Shown here: piece by piece, positions 35,889 through 46,576 of the stretch
How positions within the stretch are numbered: the stretch's first letter is position 1
Layout of the letters: every line of letters begins with the position of its first letter
From: Skeletonema tropicum
Taxonomy: Eukaryota; Bacillariophyta; Thalassiosirophyceae; Thalassiosirales; Thalassiosiraceae
Assembly: GCA_037178625.1 (NCBI GenBank)
Contig: CM074129.1
Coordinates: 868,001-932,000, forward strand
Reading direction: 5' to 3'
DNA: 64,000 nucleotides
The notes under the pieces: generated by a model
What the model saw: only the letters and a program-made list of their open reading frames with translations
Told to the model about the DNA's origin: nothing
The model's database searches: none
Made by a program: the position numbers and the translations under genes

Positions 35889-36476
35889 ATGGACAGCTCC
35901 TCCTCCTCAATATTGCCATCTCCTGACAACAGCCATCCTCGAGGAAGATGTGTGTCACTGGAGGACAATCTAGACGATGTCGGCGCCGTCATTCTAGCAG
36001 CGCAGGCCAACGATGCGCCGCCTTCCCCTGAAAATCAAGATCAAGACGGCAGTGTGCTGGGTAAAGGCGACTTCAGCTACTTATCATCCATGTATCGTCC
36101 TCGAAGAACAATCTCCGACTCCTCTCACAATTCGGCCTCCGCCGCTGTTGACGCCGCTGCAGCTGCTGATCAAGTCATCTCCTCAACCAAGAAGAGGCAA
36201 TCATCTTCACTTGATTTAGATGTAATCAAGATGGCACCCCGTCCAAAGAAATTATCCCGAAAGAAGAATGGAGCGAGTCAGACCACCCATACTATTAATC
36301 CTACGCAGCTCTTGTTCACCCAATCTCCGAAAGCGCCAAAGAAAGTATCCAAGGCGAAGCGTAGAGTGTTGTGCGCGGCTATCGGATGCTCCAACACATC
36401 TTTCCACAACGGTGGATTGTGCTTCAATCATGGAGGAAATCGCACCATCAATCCTATCAATCTGTTCTCAGATTAA
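35889..36476 (+). CDS. Zinc-knuckle protein, single-domain relative of the gene at 37949
   Basis: A 195-residue single-exon frame starting AACAATGG. The first about 155 residues are disordered and rich in Ser, Ala, Asp and Pro. A basic patch (about 115-130, P-R-P-K-K-L-S-R-K-K) may be a nuclear signal. The C-terminus has one motif of the form C-x4-C-x10-C-x2-H-G (around 161-180). The gene at 37949 has six such motifs in tandem. The motif is known from WRKY19-like and oomycete/diatom proteins and probably binds zinc. A nucleic-acid or protein-interaction role is likely but unproven. Confidence 0.65.
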   Translation: MDSSSSSILPSPDNSHPRGRCVSLEDNLDDVGAVILAAQANDAPPSPENQDQDGSVLGKGDFSYLSSMYRPRRTISDSSHNSASAAVDAAAAADQVISSTKKRQSSSLDLDVIKMAPRPKKLSRKKNGASQTTHTINPTQLLFTQSPKAPKKVSKAKRRVLCAAIGCSNTSFHNGGLCFNHGGNRTINPINLFSD

Positions 36477-37948
36477 CGATCACAACACTGCGCGTAACAA
36501 GCACACTCTGTGCTTAAGGAGAAGAAGATCAACTCATCTACGCTGTATAAAGCTGTCGCTGTTTCATTTCAAAGGAGAAGGCTGTTTATGCTTAAAATCG
36601 AAGCCTTCTGCCTAAGTTATTTCGCTTATGTCTATCGCTATATGTCTATCTTGAAGAGAAAGGAGGTACATTGTTACTTATTGTCTGTACACTAAGATTT
36701 CCAGTTCTATTAAAATTAAGGACACTTGTTTCTCTCAAGGAATACTGTGATTCTATCTACTCTAGTTTAATCATACTGCTCTTTACGACAAAAGACATAA
36801 GTAGACATTAGACGTCTCTAGAGATTGTTTCGTGATGAAGTATTCACAATACAACTTGCTTCACTGTTTATCAACAATGCTAAAGGAAGAATCATGTGTT
36901 TTAAATTCACATGCTTGATGCACTGCAATCAATACTACATAGTATTTTATTTGAATCTGAATGGAACTTTTAACGCACTGTACCCAATGATGTAGGTACA
37001 TGCTTCTCGTCAGATATTAGCAGGTAACATTCTGAGGGGAGTTGTAGAAAGGGTCCTTTCTTCTGAGTATTTTAGAGACTTGCGTTGCCTCTCTTGTTCT
37101 TCCCAAGACGCTGCACTTGCTCGGACCTTTTCTGCAGACTTGAAGCATCTGGTCGGACGTCGGAGTTCAAGCGAGTGCGAATGATAAGATTTCAAGCTGT
37201 TTGTGAAGCGAAGCGAGCGAACGCAACTCTGTACACTGAACATGAAGGGGAGTTGTAGAAAGGGTCCTTTCTTATCTTCTGAGTTTTTGGATACTTGCGT
37301 TGCCTCCTGTTGTCTCTCTTGTTCTTCGGCTGCACCGCTTTTACTGCGCGTGGGTTCTCTCTGGAGCGTTTGACTCTTGTGTCGCTTCTCAATTTTACCG
37401 AGGCACTTGCTCAATTTTACCGAGGCAGTTGCTCGGAAACTTGAAGCGAAAAGCGAATGCATGGCGAACGCGAAGCGAGCGAACACATACAAGAAACATG
37501 AAGGGAAGTTGTAGAAGTGGTCCTTTCTTCGGGTCTTTTCGGTTCTTGCGTCGCTTCTCCCCTGAGCAGCGCGCATACGTAAGCGTCATGGCAAGACCAT
37601 GCAGTTTGTAAAAATTGTAAAGTATCCGGTTTGCGTCAATGATTTTGGATATTGGAATGTCGTTTAGATAATTGGATGAGAAACAGGCGAAGGGTGCAAC
37701 GTCGCTGAAATTGAGAAATGACTGTTTCCTACCCTGTTTCTCACCAGAATTCAAAAATCGCACGAAGTGCATGCTATTTTTGACTGTTAGACACCTTTTT
37801 TGACCCCTGTAGCATGCACTGCGATACATACAACTTGCAACGCATTTATCGTCGATCTTTGTGCGTCGTTGCACTATTTAGATTTTGGTTCTCTGGCTTC
37901 GCCTACTGCCTGGACATCTTCATTATTTCATCTTTAAGAAGATGCACC
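36477..37948. other. Intergenic region with three diverged repeat copies
   Basis: 1.47 kb between two related zinc-knuckle genes. Three diverged copies of a segment beginning GGAGTTGTAGAAAGGGTCC start at 37036, 37247 and about 37500 (208-256 bp apart). The second holds an internal duplication of CAATTTTACCGAGGCA. Short frames here are not supported. Confidence 0.5.
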
Positions 37949-38965
37949 ATGGTTGACACCACGGAAGAGCCATCACCGTTGGAAGAAGGCAAAGAGAATG
38001 ACTTCAAAGTCCTGCTGCGGGCCGCAGAGGCAATAGCATCACCGATGCCGAAAATGGAACCTAACAAAAAGAAGAAATCGTCTTCTCACCACCCGGAAGC
38101 CACCGTTGATGTTGCAAGTCTTAAAAGTGCATCAATGGAGTCATCGGCGTTGCCTGAGCTCTCCATACTCATTTCAAAAGAAGACGATGAGGAGACCTCT
38201 TTTCAGCCAAGTCTTCAGCGACAACCAAGAGTTAGCACGATGCCGCAGCTGCCTGAATCTTCAGCAGCGGTAGTAGCATCGGCATCAATGGAGGTGGAAC
38301 AGGAAGACATTTCTACTTATATTTGCAAAGAGGTCCTGCCCAGCAAGAAGACCGAGACAGATGCTACCGCTACAGCTACTGCTTCTTCGAACTTAAAGAA
38401 GAGCAGCAACTCGCTTAAGAGATCACATCAACCAGGACCAGACTTACCAGACTTATTTACTTTCACAAAGAAAAGAGGTCCCCAAGCTACTAAGGACAGA
38501 AAGTTGTGCTCTTTCGATAATTGTTCAAACATATCCGTCAACAGCGGAGTATGTTACAGGCATGGAGCGAAACGCAGGCTCTGCAAGGCTGAAGGATGCA
38601 CACTTGTAGCTCTTCAGAAAGGAGTTTGCTTGAGACATGGTGCCAAGCATCCGCGCTGCAGCGCTGAAGGATGCGACAAGCAAGCCCAAAATGGAGGAGT
38701 TTGCAGGAAGCATGGTGCCAAGGTCAAACTCTGCAGCAGTGAAGGCTGCACCAATAAAGCGAGGAAAGGAGGAGTGTGTATCAAGCATGGCGCTACGACG
38801 ACACAATGTAGCAGTGCTGGATGCACAAATCAAGTCATGAGTGGAGGAGTTTGCTATGCTCATGGAGCAAAGCGCAGACGTTGCGCACATGGCGACTGTC
38901 CAAATCAAGTCGTCAAAGGAGGACTCTGCCACAGGCATCGCGAACAGTCAAGCAAGTCACCGTAA
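37949..38965 (+). CDS. Protein with six tandem zinc-knuckle repeats
   Basis: 338 residues from the ATG at 37949, chosen because it sits in a strong CACCATGG context. An upstream in-frame ATG (37814) would add a hydrophobic 45-residue stretch and is less likely. Residues 1-180 are disordered and acidic to serine-rich. From about 182 to 331 there are six consecutive repeats of about 25 residues, each C-x4-C-x10-C-x2-H followed by G-A-K or similar. They resemble the WRKY19-like zinc finger found in many copies in diatom and oomycete proteins. The repeats probably form small zinc modules that bind nucleic acid or partner proteins. A single-repeat relative lies 1.5 kb upstream, implying local duplication. 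Confidence 0.75.
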   Translation: MVDTTEEPSPLEEGKENDFKVLLRAAEAIASPMPKMEPNKKKKSSSHHPEATVDVASLKSASMESSALPELSILISKEDDEETSFQPSLQRQPRVSTMPQLPESSAAVVASASMEVEQEDISTYICKEVLPSKKTETDATATATASSNLKKSSNSLKRSHQPGPDLPDLFTFTKKRGPQATKDRKLCSFDNCSNISVNSGVCYRHGAKRRLCKAEGCTLVALQKGVCLRHGAKHPRCSAEGCDKQAQNGGVCRKHGAKVKLCSSEGCTNKARKGGVCIKHGATTTQCSSAGCTNQVMSGGVCYAHGAKRRRCAHGDCPNQVVKGGLCHRHREQSSKSP

Positions 38966-40184
38966 GATGATTTCACATCTTTGTCAATTTCTATGTTTTT
39001 CTATGTTTTTCCTTCCACTGAATTTCAATGCTATTGGATAGCATGATAGTTCAGGAGGGTACAGTGCTAAGAATTGTTTATGTTATTGGATAATATAAAC
39101 AATCGCGGAAGTAAAATAATACATGATCTCTAGCTACATCACGACCTAATGACTTGTTTGACGAAGTCTCACATAATTTGATGGATGCAATTCGCATATG
39201 AACAAGAAGTGAATAATAGCTGGTGGAAAAGAGGCTTCTAGCACAGCAGAAATCGTAGGAAGATGTATGAATACTTATGTATTGGACATTAGATGATGGG
39301 ATGTTTGTGAACCAAACGTTATATGCATCATTATTCTTTTCTTGCACTTGGCTGGTGGAAAAGTGCAACTAACGAAGTCTGATTTTTGCGAGCGAGGAGC
39401 AGGAGCGAGACATACTCGATGAAAGAGATAGCATACACAGTTGCATACACAGTTTTTGCAGAAAGCCATTTTTGTGTTCTCATGTCTCTGTTGTTGGCAC
39501 ATATACTTACTAGCCTCGCTGGCGCTCGTGCTAGCCCGCTGCGCGGGTTAAAGCACCAAAATAGAGGAGAAAGACGTACAAAACTCTAGTTGCCTACACT
39601 TTTATTTACCTCTCTTACCCCGTGAGAAAAAACCGCGAAGCGGGCTTTTTCGAAACGCCCCGGGCGAGCTTGTGGACACCTCCATCAGCAAAAATTAGTC
39701 AAGCCAATCAAAGAAAGAGTCGATCGAAAATGCCCGTGAAGGCCAAAGGACACGCCAAAGGGCCCGGACAGAACGACAGAACGACAGAACGACCGACCGA
39801 CCGACAGAACGACAGAACGACAGAACGAACGACTTAGCTCCTCTCATTATTTAGATATAGATAGAGATAGATTGATAGATTATTCGTACTGTGTACTCAA
39901 GTACAACTGGACCTCTAGAGGTTCTTTCGTGATGGTGACTACAATACCTTCTAAGAAGCTTATTAACTACAGTCTAAAGTCACCCTACCAACAACGTCAG
40001 CTTGGTGTGCCTCAACCAACAGAAAATGGGAGAGGCCATGGTGGCTCGTCTGTCATCACCTGAAATAAAAGTTTGTATTGTAGGCTTACATAAAACAAGC
40101 AAATAATTATTTCACTGAGGCCCGCCGGCGAATGAACTTCTTGTCGTACTACTTAAGTTTATGTCGAGCTACAATACCTCAGCG
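38966..40184. other. Intergenic region with a short-motif repeat
   Basis: 1.2 kb. A run built from GACAGAAC and GACCGACC steps lies at about 39771-39832. Two GC-rich short inverted sequences occur near 39530-39550 (AGCCCGCTGCGCGGGTT) and 39630-39645. No gene is supported. Confidence 0.45.
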
Positions 40185-42166
40185 CTACAAATTCTGTACA
40201 TTGTATAGCTCTCGGGCTGCTGGAGTGACGAAAAATGACCCTCCAGACGTTGCGTATGTGCAGAATGGGTGGCTAAATGGATCATCTGCACAGATCTCAG
40301 GAAAAGGCTCTTTCGATGCCTTGTAAAGGAAGCATCGCTTGTATCCACTGAAGTCGGGTCGGTAATCATCCTGAAGAGAGAAAGCCTTACAATCTCCGTT
40401 ATCGCAGTCGGCCTCACATTCTTCATACGCCTCACTTGGAACGTAGCTACTTCCCATGTCGTAAGGCCACTGAATCAGGTGACACTTGTTTCCGCAAGAG
40501 ATTTCAATATATTTGGGTGCCACAGTAGGGACTATCGTCGGCTCGAGAGTAACTGGTTGTTTTGTCGGCTGTGGTGTCGGCTGAGATGTGGGACTGGACG
40601 TTGGCGAAGCACTGCTAATAACCTCTACACCACACACGGAAGGATCGGTTTCTTCACCAACCACACCTTCAAGCTCTGGTGACACAAGTCCCTTGCAAAC
40701 TCGATTGTTACCACCAGCCGCAAGTGGAGGAGGTGCTGCTCCTCCATCTTCAACAGTATTGAAAGCATAATCTGTCTCGTATCTGGCAGAGACGTTGTTA
40801 CTCCACAACTTGACCTCTTCTGCACTATTCAATACGATTCCACTATATGGCTGACGAGACTTGGATAGATGGACCATCCAATCCTCCATGACGGTTTCTC
40901 CATACTCGAACCGTGGCACAACACCATTATCATAAACGGTGTTTCTCTGCACAACTCCTCTATCAGTTCGATGGAAGACAACTCCATTGATACCATTGCC
41001 ATAGGCAACATTGTCACTCAATTCCATCTGACCGTAGAGGTAGGTATCCGAGTTCCGAGTGACGTAAACACCCTGTGGCAATAGAGGTTAGAAATGAAGT
41101 TAGCTGTGACACCTTTGAACGAGATAAGAAGAAACTGCCATCATGTTTGACAACCACTCACCATACCGTCCACAATGTAATCTTGACTTTTCTTTCCATA
41201 TCGACACTCCCAAGGACAGCCTTCGACAAGCTCTTGCTCACATGCCGTATAGGAGGAACAATCTTCATTCCCAATTGGTGAATAGTCCCAGGCATAATTA
41301 GGATTGTAATACGGAATCTTGTTGATATTGTCATACACAAGATTATTCGTCAATCTCATCTTGATCCAATTGTTCGTATCGACACTGACAGATTCCGCTA
41401 GTACAATGGCACTTTCTGCACTGGATGACCACCAAGTATTCGAATACACCTCACTATCTGCAATAGTAATGTAATCACCCTTATTGACACGAATACCCGA
41501 CGCAGGACAGTGATGAACTTTCATATCATGAATGTAGATGTACGATCCTGCCCAAATGGCGATACCTCGTCCAGAGTAGTACGTTCGTTTGGTTTGTCGA
41601 TCAGCCATGGCCTCCGTATAGGTAATTGCGGCATTCGGCCCACGGATTTCCAACCCAGCGATTTCAATATTCTTGAGTGGATTGGAGGCTGATCCACCAA
41701 AGATTCCGCCTGGTCCGTCAAACTCGAGTATGGGCCTGGATGTCGCGTCTGGATGAGCTAGAAGCTTGAGATCCGATACTCCATTCAAATTGACCACTTT
41801 GTTATTATGATTGAAGGATTGACCGTAGTAATTGTTCTGGTAAACTCCCTCCATGATGTAGATAGTCTGACAATCGAGACGATTGTCTACCGCATGTTGA
41901 ATCGTCCGGAATGGTTTGTCGACACTGAGACCCCAGCCATTGTCTTGACTCCAATTGTTCCCGGTTGGTGAGACGTAGAATGGTTGTGTGGCATATTCGG
42001 CATCTCCACAGGATGGGTTGTCAAATTCAAAGAGATGTCGGTGGTGGTGGTGGTTCTTCGCTTGTTGTTTGTCAGTACCGCGGATAGAGGAGGTGGATTG
42101 GACGACGATGAGTATGGGAAAGGACGACAGCAGCAGAGCTGCTATGGTGGTGCGTGTGGGAACCAT
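40185..42166 (-). CDS. Secreted right-handed beta-helix protein (two exons)
   Basis: Two exons give 630 residues: 42166-41162 and 41072-40185, with an 89-bp GT-AG intron in phase 0. Residues 1-23 are a signal peptide, followed by S-I-R-G and a histidine run. The body (about 55-440) has the spaced hydrophobic/Asn/Gly pattern of parallel beta-helix (PbH1) proteins, with R-T-I-Q-H-A-V near the start and rungs ending in Asn or Asp. Such folds include pectate lyases and other polysaccharide-active enzymes, but I see no diagnostic catalytic residues. A Pro/Thr/Ser linker (near 485-515) leads to a Cys-rich end with six or more cysteines that looks apple/PAN-like. It is probably extracellular or wall-associated. 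The gene to the right is divergent (397 bp). Confidence 0.75.
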
Positions 42167-42563
42167 TTAGCATTCCCTTGCCGACAACACTTCTTTTACT
42201 TTTTTACCATGATGTTGGAAGCAAGCAACATTACATACAAGGTTTTGGCAAAAAACAGAAGCAAAGCGCCAGGCGCAAGCAGGCATCTCATTCCCGAGTG
42301 CAAATCGTGAAAGGAAAGAAGCATTCTCATTCACGGTTCCCTATGTCCAAAATGACCGATTACCTGGCACTCACATCTCACAACTACCTTAAGTATGACT
42401 GTGACAGTTCTGATATTGTAGTATGGATGAGATCTGTGTCGGTGACATGTTACAGCATGAGCATTTTTGTGCAAAAAACAGAAAAGACAAAAGACTGAAG
42501 TCATGGTGAAAAAAGGCGTCAATAACCTCCGCCGCACATTGACTAATACAGCAAAACGCAACA
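42167..42563. other. Divergent promoter region
   Basis: 397 bp between the starts of the beta-helix gene and the membrane protein gene. It should contain both promoters. I see no TATA box or repeat I can defend. Confidence 0.4.
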
Positions 42564-43995
42564 ATGAATGAACTCAATAGCGTAGCATCATCCCGTGCCA
42601 GCAATGGTGGTCGTGGCAACAACAACAACAGCAACGATGACGCCTATTCCACATCAATAGCAAGTGCAACAGCACCAACACCAACAAGATCTACATCTAC
42701 ACGACCGCCGGCATTGGCAACTATTCGATCACCACGAAGGGTATGGTATTGTGCTCTCTTTCTTTCTAGTTTGATTGCCATGGGGTCTACATTTGAGGCT
42801 GTCAAGGTGAGTGGTGATGATGTTAATGTATCGAGTGATAAATTCAAGATTGATTCAACTCTTTAATGCACATATCATGTGCACTTTTTTTTGGAATGAC
42901 CATCCTCTCACATTTCTTCCCCACAACATAACTTTCTCTCACTCTCTCTAGATGCAACGACGATACGCACCACCAACAATGCCACCAACCGCAACACAAC
43001 AATGGTCCGTAGCATCCATAACAATAACCTTCCTCCTAACCTTCCTAACACTCTCACTTCAAATGGTCTCACCGTCATTATCCACCAAATACCTCCACGG
43101 AACAAAATTTGAAATGGGACTACTACTACTCTTAAGTGGATTTACCTGCAGTTCGGTAGGGACAGCCACCAATCCTGCATCAGGCATGGCAATCAATGCT
43201 TCGGGGGGAATAAGCTTTGGTAATCTATTCTATTCAACGTGGGCAAGCTTCATTTCGGCCATGGGGGGACTCCTCTCCTTCCTACGGACAGAGCGCGGGT
43301 TGGATGTGTCGAGTGAGTTATCCTCACGAGGGAATCGATTCCGGACCTGGGCGATATTGATTGTGGTAACATTGATTGTTATGGGGAGTTCGGCATCGTG
43401 TTATGATGCCAAGTGTGATGAAATGTATAATGATGTACGACCGGTCAAGTATTGTCGACGGGCGGCGTTTGGAGTGAGTGCGGGGTGTATTGGGTGTGTG
43501 GCGAGTTTGGCAGTTGTGGCGATGAGGTTGAGTTGTGCGACAATGACGCCGGAGGGACGTGCCAATCGAACTATATTTGTGATTGAGGGTGTATTGAGTG
43601 TCGTACTGTTTTGTATCTTTGGATTTGCGGTGGCGTATGTGACTAGTGAAAAAGGACCTGGGGCACCGTTGGGGAATTTGTATTACTCGTCCTGGGTTGC
43701 ATTTGGATTAACGTTCTTTGTGGCGACATCATGTTTTGAGGAGTTTCAAGCGGCGAAGAATATGATATTGTTGGGGAGACAACCACAACCATCACAAACA
43801 GAGCAGTACGACATTGAACGAGAGGCTCTGAATTCAGAGGCCAATAGTATCGGTATGTCTGATCATGGAACACTATACAATAATGAGAATGCTTCTATTG
43901 CAGAACGGGATGATAGCCAAGCAGGACAAACCTCGTCAGTCTCGTCTGGATTCACACAACGAGTGACAGGTTCAGTGGGAGAGGTTCAGATATAA
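42564..43995 (+). CDS. Multi-pass membrane protein, unknown family (two exons)
   Basis: Exons 42564-42806 and 42952-43995 encode 428 residues. The 145-bp intron begins GTGAGT, ends in a CT-rich tract plus TAG, and is phase 0. An Asn/Ser/Thr-rich N-tail precedes about eight hydrophobic helices. Two helices share the signature G-N-L-F/Y-Y-S-S/T-W, about 160 residues apart, pointing to an internal duplication into two four-helix halves. The C-terminal about 75 residues are polar. I recognise no transporter motif or enzyme. The repeated motif looks like a lineage-specific diatom family, but I cannot confirm that here. Confidence 0.7.
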
Positions 43996-44218
43996 GGTGA
44001 AAGCTCCGCTACTCGATACTCAATTCAAATCATCATTTAGATATCAATTTACAATACAGTTGACAGCAAACATTCTTCGTATGCCTGAAGTGTAAAAAAC
44101 CAAGAAATCCAATACACAGATAACAGAAAGCAATACTTCCAAGATACGCTTTCATCTGTATGACGCTGGAAACACATCAAACAAAATGCACGAGCGCAAA
44201 AGCTCACAAGCCATTGGA

Positions 44219-46019
44219 TTACTCGATGATACAACCGCCAGGAGGGCATTCCTTACCGCAATTGCTCTCGTCTGCCATTACTGCATCCATCCACCACTTC
44301 GGAGAGCCATCCTTGTAGGATCCCATGTTGCAGTTTCCCGCTCGAGAATATCTGCACACTTGAACATGACATTTCTTGTTATCTCCAAGATCCTTGGCCA
44401 TTTCCGCACAACCTACGTGGTCGCTGCCCCTCCAGAGGGCTTGTGTGAAATGTGCATTCGCAGGCCACTCCCAGTTTTGCTCCCATTCGACAAAGCGACT
44501 AAGGATTTGTTCGGTTGAAAATACCTTTGCGTAACTACCGCTGCCTGAGTTGGAGGCAAGATTCTCGCCATAAATCTTGTTGTTTGGGTCGTGGTATAAC
44601 CTTGTTTCGCATGTGTTGAGAAGCTCTTTTGCCCATTCCTGGGAGCTTTGCTTGAGGCCGTTACTCCATTTGAGAGGGACGTATGTCTTGCCATATTTTT
44701 CATGCCTGTGTTGAGATTGATGTTCCGAAAAGAATGAGAGCATTTAGAAGAGGCACAATGAAGAAAAGTAGATATCAAGTACAGAAATAGTAATCAAACA
44801 AGGCCAACGTACCATGTCTTACGCCTGGTGTTATGAGAGTCTAACCACTGACGATCCCTGTCAGTCATATCCTGCGAGCCAAAGGCAAATTCATGTGTTT
44901 TTGTTTTATATTGTTTCCCGCCCTGAAACTGTAAGACACCATCGATATAAACCTTGTAGTAACCCGGACTAATGATGCCATCGCCATAGCTGTCCCGCAT
45001 GGTCAATGTGTATGCGCCTTCAGAAATACAGCCTTCGACTGTGTTAGTTTCATAGTTCTCGTAGGTGCGGCTGTTCTGAAGCACGATGTTTCCATCGCCA
45101 TTTTTCAAGTCCCAAGATATCTCGTTAGCATATTGATCTGCTTTGACGCTAATAGTGAAAAGGCGCTCGTTCCAATTACAATCAGCTAACCTTCCAGCTA
45201 TGTTAGGATCGACAGGTCTAGGTGTCGGCCTGGGAGAGGGCTGGCGTGTTGGCACGGGTGTGGGTCGAGGAGAGGGCCGCGGTGTTGGAGGGGGTGTTGA
45301 CGCAGTACTACAACTGGAAGAGCCATCATCAGGGTATGTGAAGTAGTGAATCTTTCTGTCGCGAAAGTCATCTGCCTTTTGAAAGATCGGGACTCCCTTG
45401 AAATAGCCGGTGTAATTTGGCTGTTGACCATTCGTATCACGCATAACAAATGCATGAGTAGCGGGACAAACACAGATCCTGTTGACGTATCGAGAGTTAT
45501 CATTGTAAGTGGTACCACTGTCTGGTCCTAGACCTACTCTCAACCACTTTGACGTAGAGACGTCATAGCGAAACAACCTCCACCACGTTCCAGACCCATC
45601 GTTTGTTGTGGTCAGATCGATCTTGAAGACTTTTAGATTTTCATCACAAAGTGCCAGCTCTCGATCTTGTTGATCAAATGGAGGCTCCTGTTCCAATGAA
45701 GAAACAGAGGAGTCCGACGGTCGAGCAGAAATGTTAGAAGATTGAGAATGATAAATTTCTAGGTACGTCGCTTACGCTGATTACGTTTGCAGTTCATTCT
45801 TACCAATGCTAACTCTGCTGCATCAAAGTCTCCACGTTCATCAGCTTCAATGGCATTGAGTAAAGCCTCATGCATCTTCGCATCGGACCCGGTACCTCTC
45901 AGAGAGGTCCTTTGGCTGAGTACATCGGCATCCTTGCTAATGTCAGCAGCTGCTGCACCCGACGAGATGGCCGATGCCGCTGCCAAAAGAGTGACTACGA
46001 TGGTTGGAAGGCGCATCAT
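44219..46019 (-). CDS. Secreted CAP (SCP/PR-1) domain protein (three exons)
   Basis: Exons 46019-45804, 45687-44813 and 44705-44219 give 525 residues. The introns are 116 and 107 bp, both GT-AG. Phases agree: the first is phase 0, and the second splits a tryptophan codon inside R-R-K-T-W-H. Residues 1-24 form a signal peptide, followed by T-S-L-R-G. A beta-rich module comes first, then a Pro/Arg/Thr linker, then a module with S-Y-G-D-G-I, then a C-terminal CAP domain (about 355-515). CAP hallmarks seen are S-H-N, G-E-N-L-A, H-F-T-Q-A-L-W and the cysteine-bearing V-C-R-Y. CAP proteins are extracellular and often bind lipids or act in defence or matrix. The role here is unknown. It is convergent with the membrane protein gene. 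Confidence 0.82.
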
Positions 46020-46576
46020 TGTTGTAATGCTAATGTAATAATATGGGTGCTGGCGTAGATGGACGTTGATCAGAGAAGAATTTACAGCAACGTTTGGTGG
46101 AGAGGAGGAAGAGGAGTTGAAACGACAAAGTTTTCTTGCACTCGCCTACATTCTACATACGATGGAAATTGATATTATTGAATTTTAAAATTATATTGGT
46201 TTGAGTAAGTTGGTTTAAAAGTCTGTCCGGTTTTAGTTAATTATGTAAATAATTTTGATGAACAGACTCTTGAGTGATGAGATGTCTTGTTTACTGTTTT
46301 GGTTGGTCACTCTGTCTTGTGCGATGTCACATCTCTCCTCATAAAAACTCTTGCTTTGAATCGACCTGCAGATGAATTCACACATAAAGCACACGGAACA
46401 CTGAGCAGTCTAAGAAGTATCTATCTGCGGTAAAACAATGAATTCACACGTAAAGCAAAACTGAGTTAGCTTATGATGAGAAGGTGCAAGTGAAAGTGGC
46501 AACCTGTTCTCATCAGCAAAGTGACGAAATGCCGAAGACTTTGAACTACGCCTAAGCCAAGACCATCACCATTCAG
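46020..46576. other. Intergenic region upstream of the CAP gene
   Basis: 557 bp. AT-rich. ATGAATTCACACRTAAAGC occurs twice (46371-46389 and 46438-46456). No gene is supported. Confidence 0.4.

Noticed and set aside
39386..39837. Short plus-strand frames over the GACAGAAC run
   Set aside because: Low-complexity DNA with no start context, domain or splice support.
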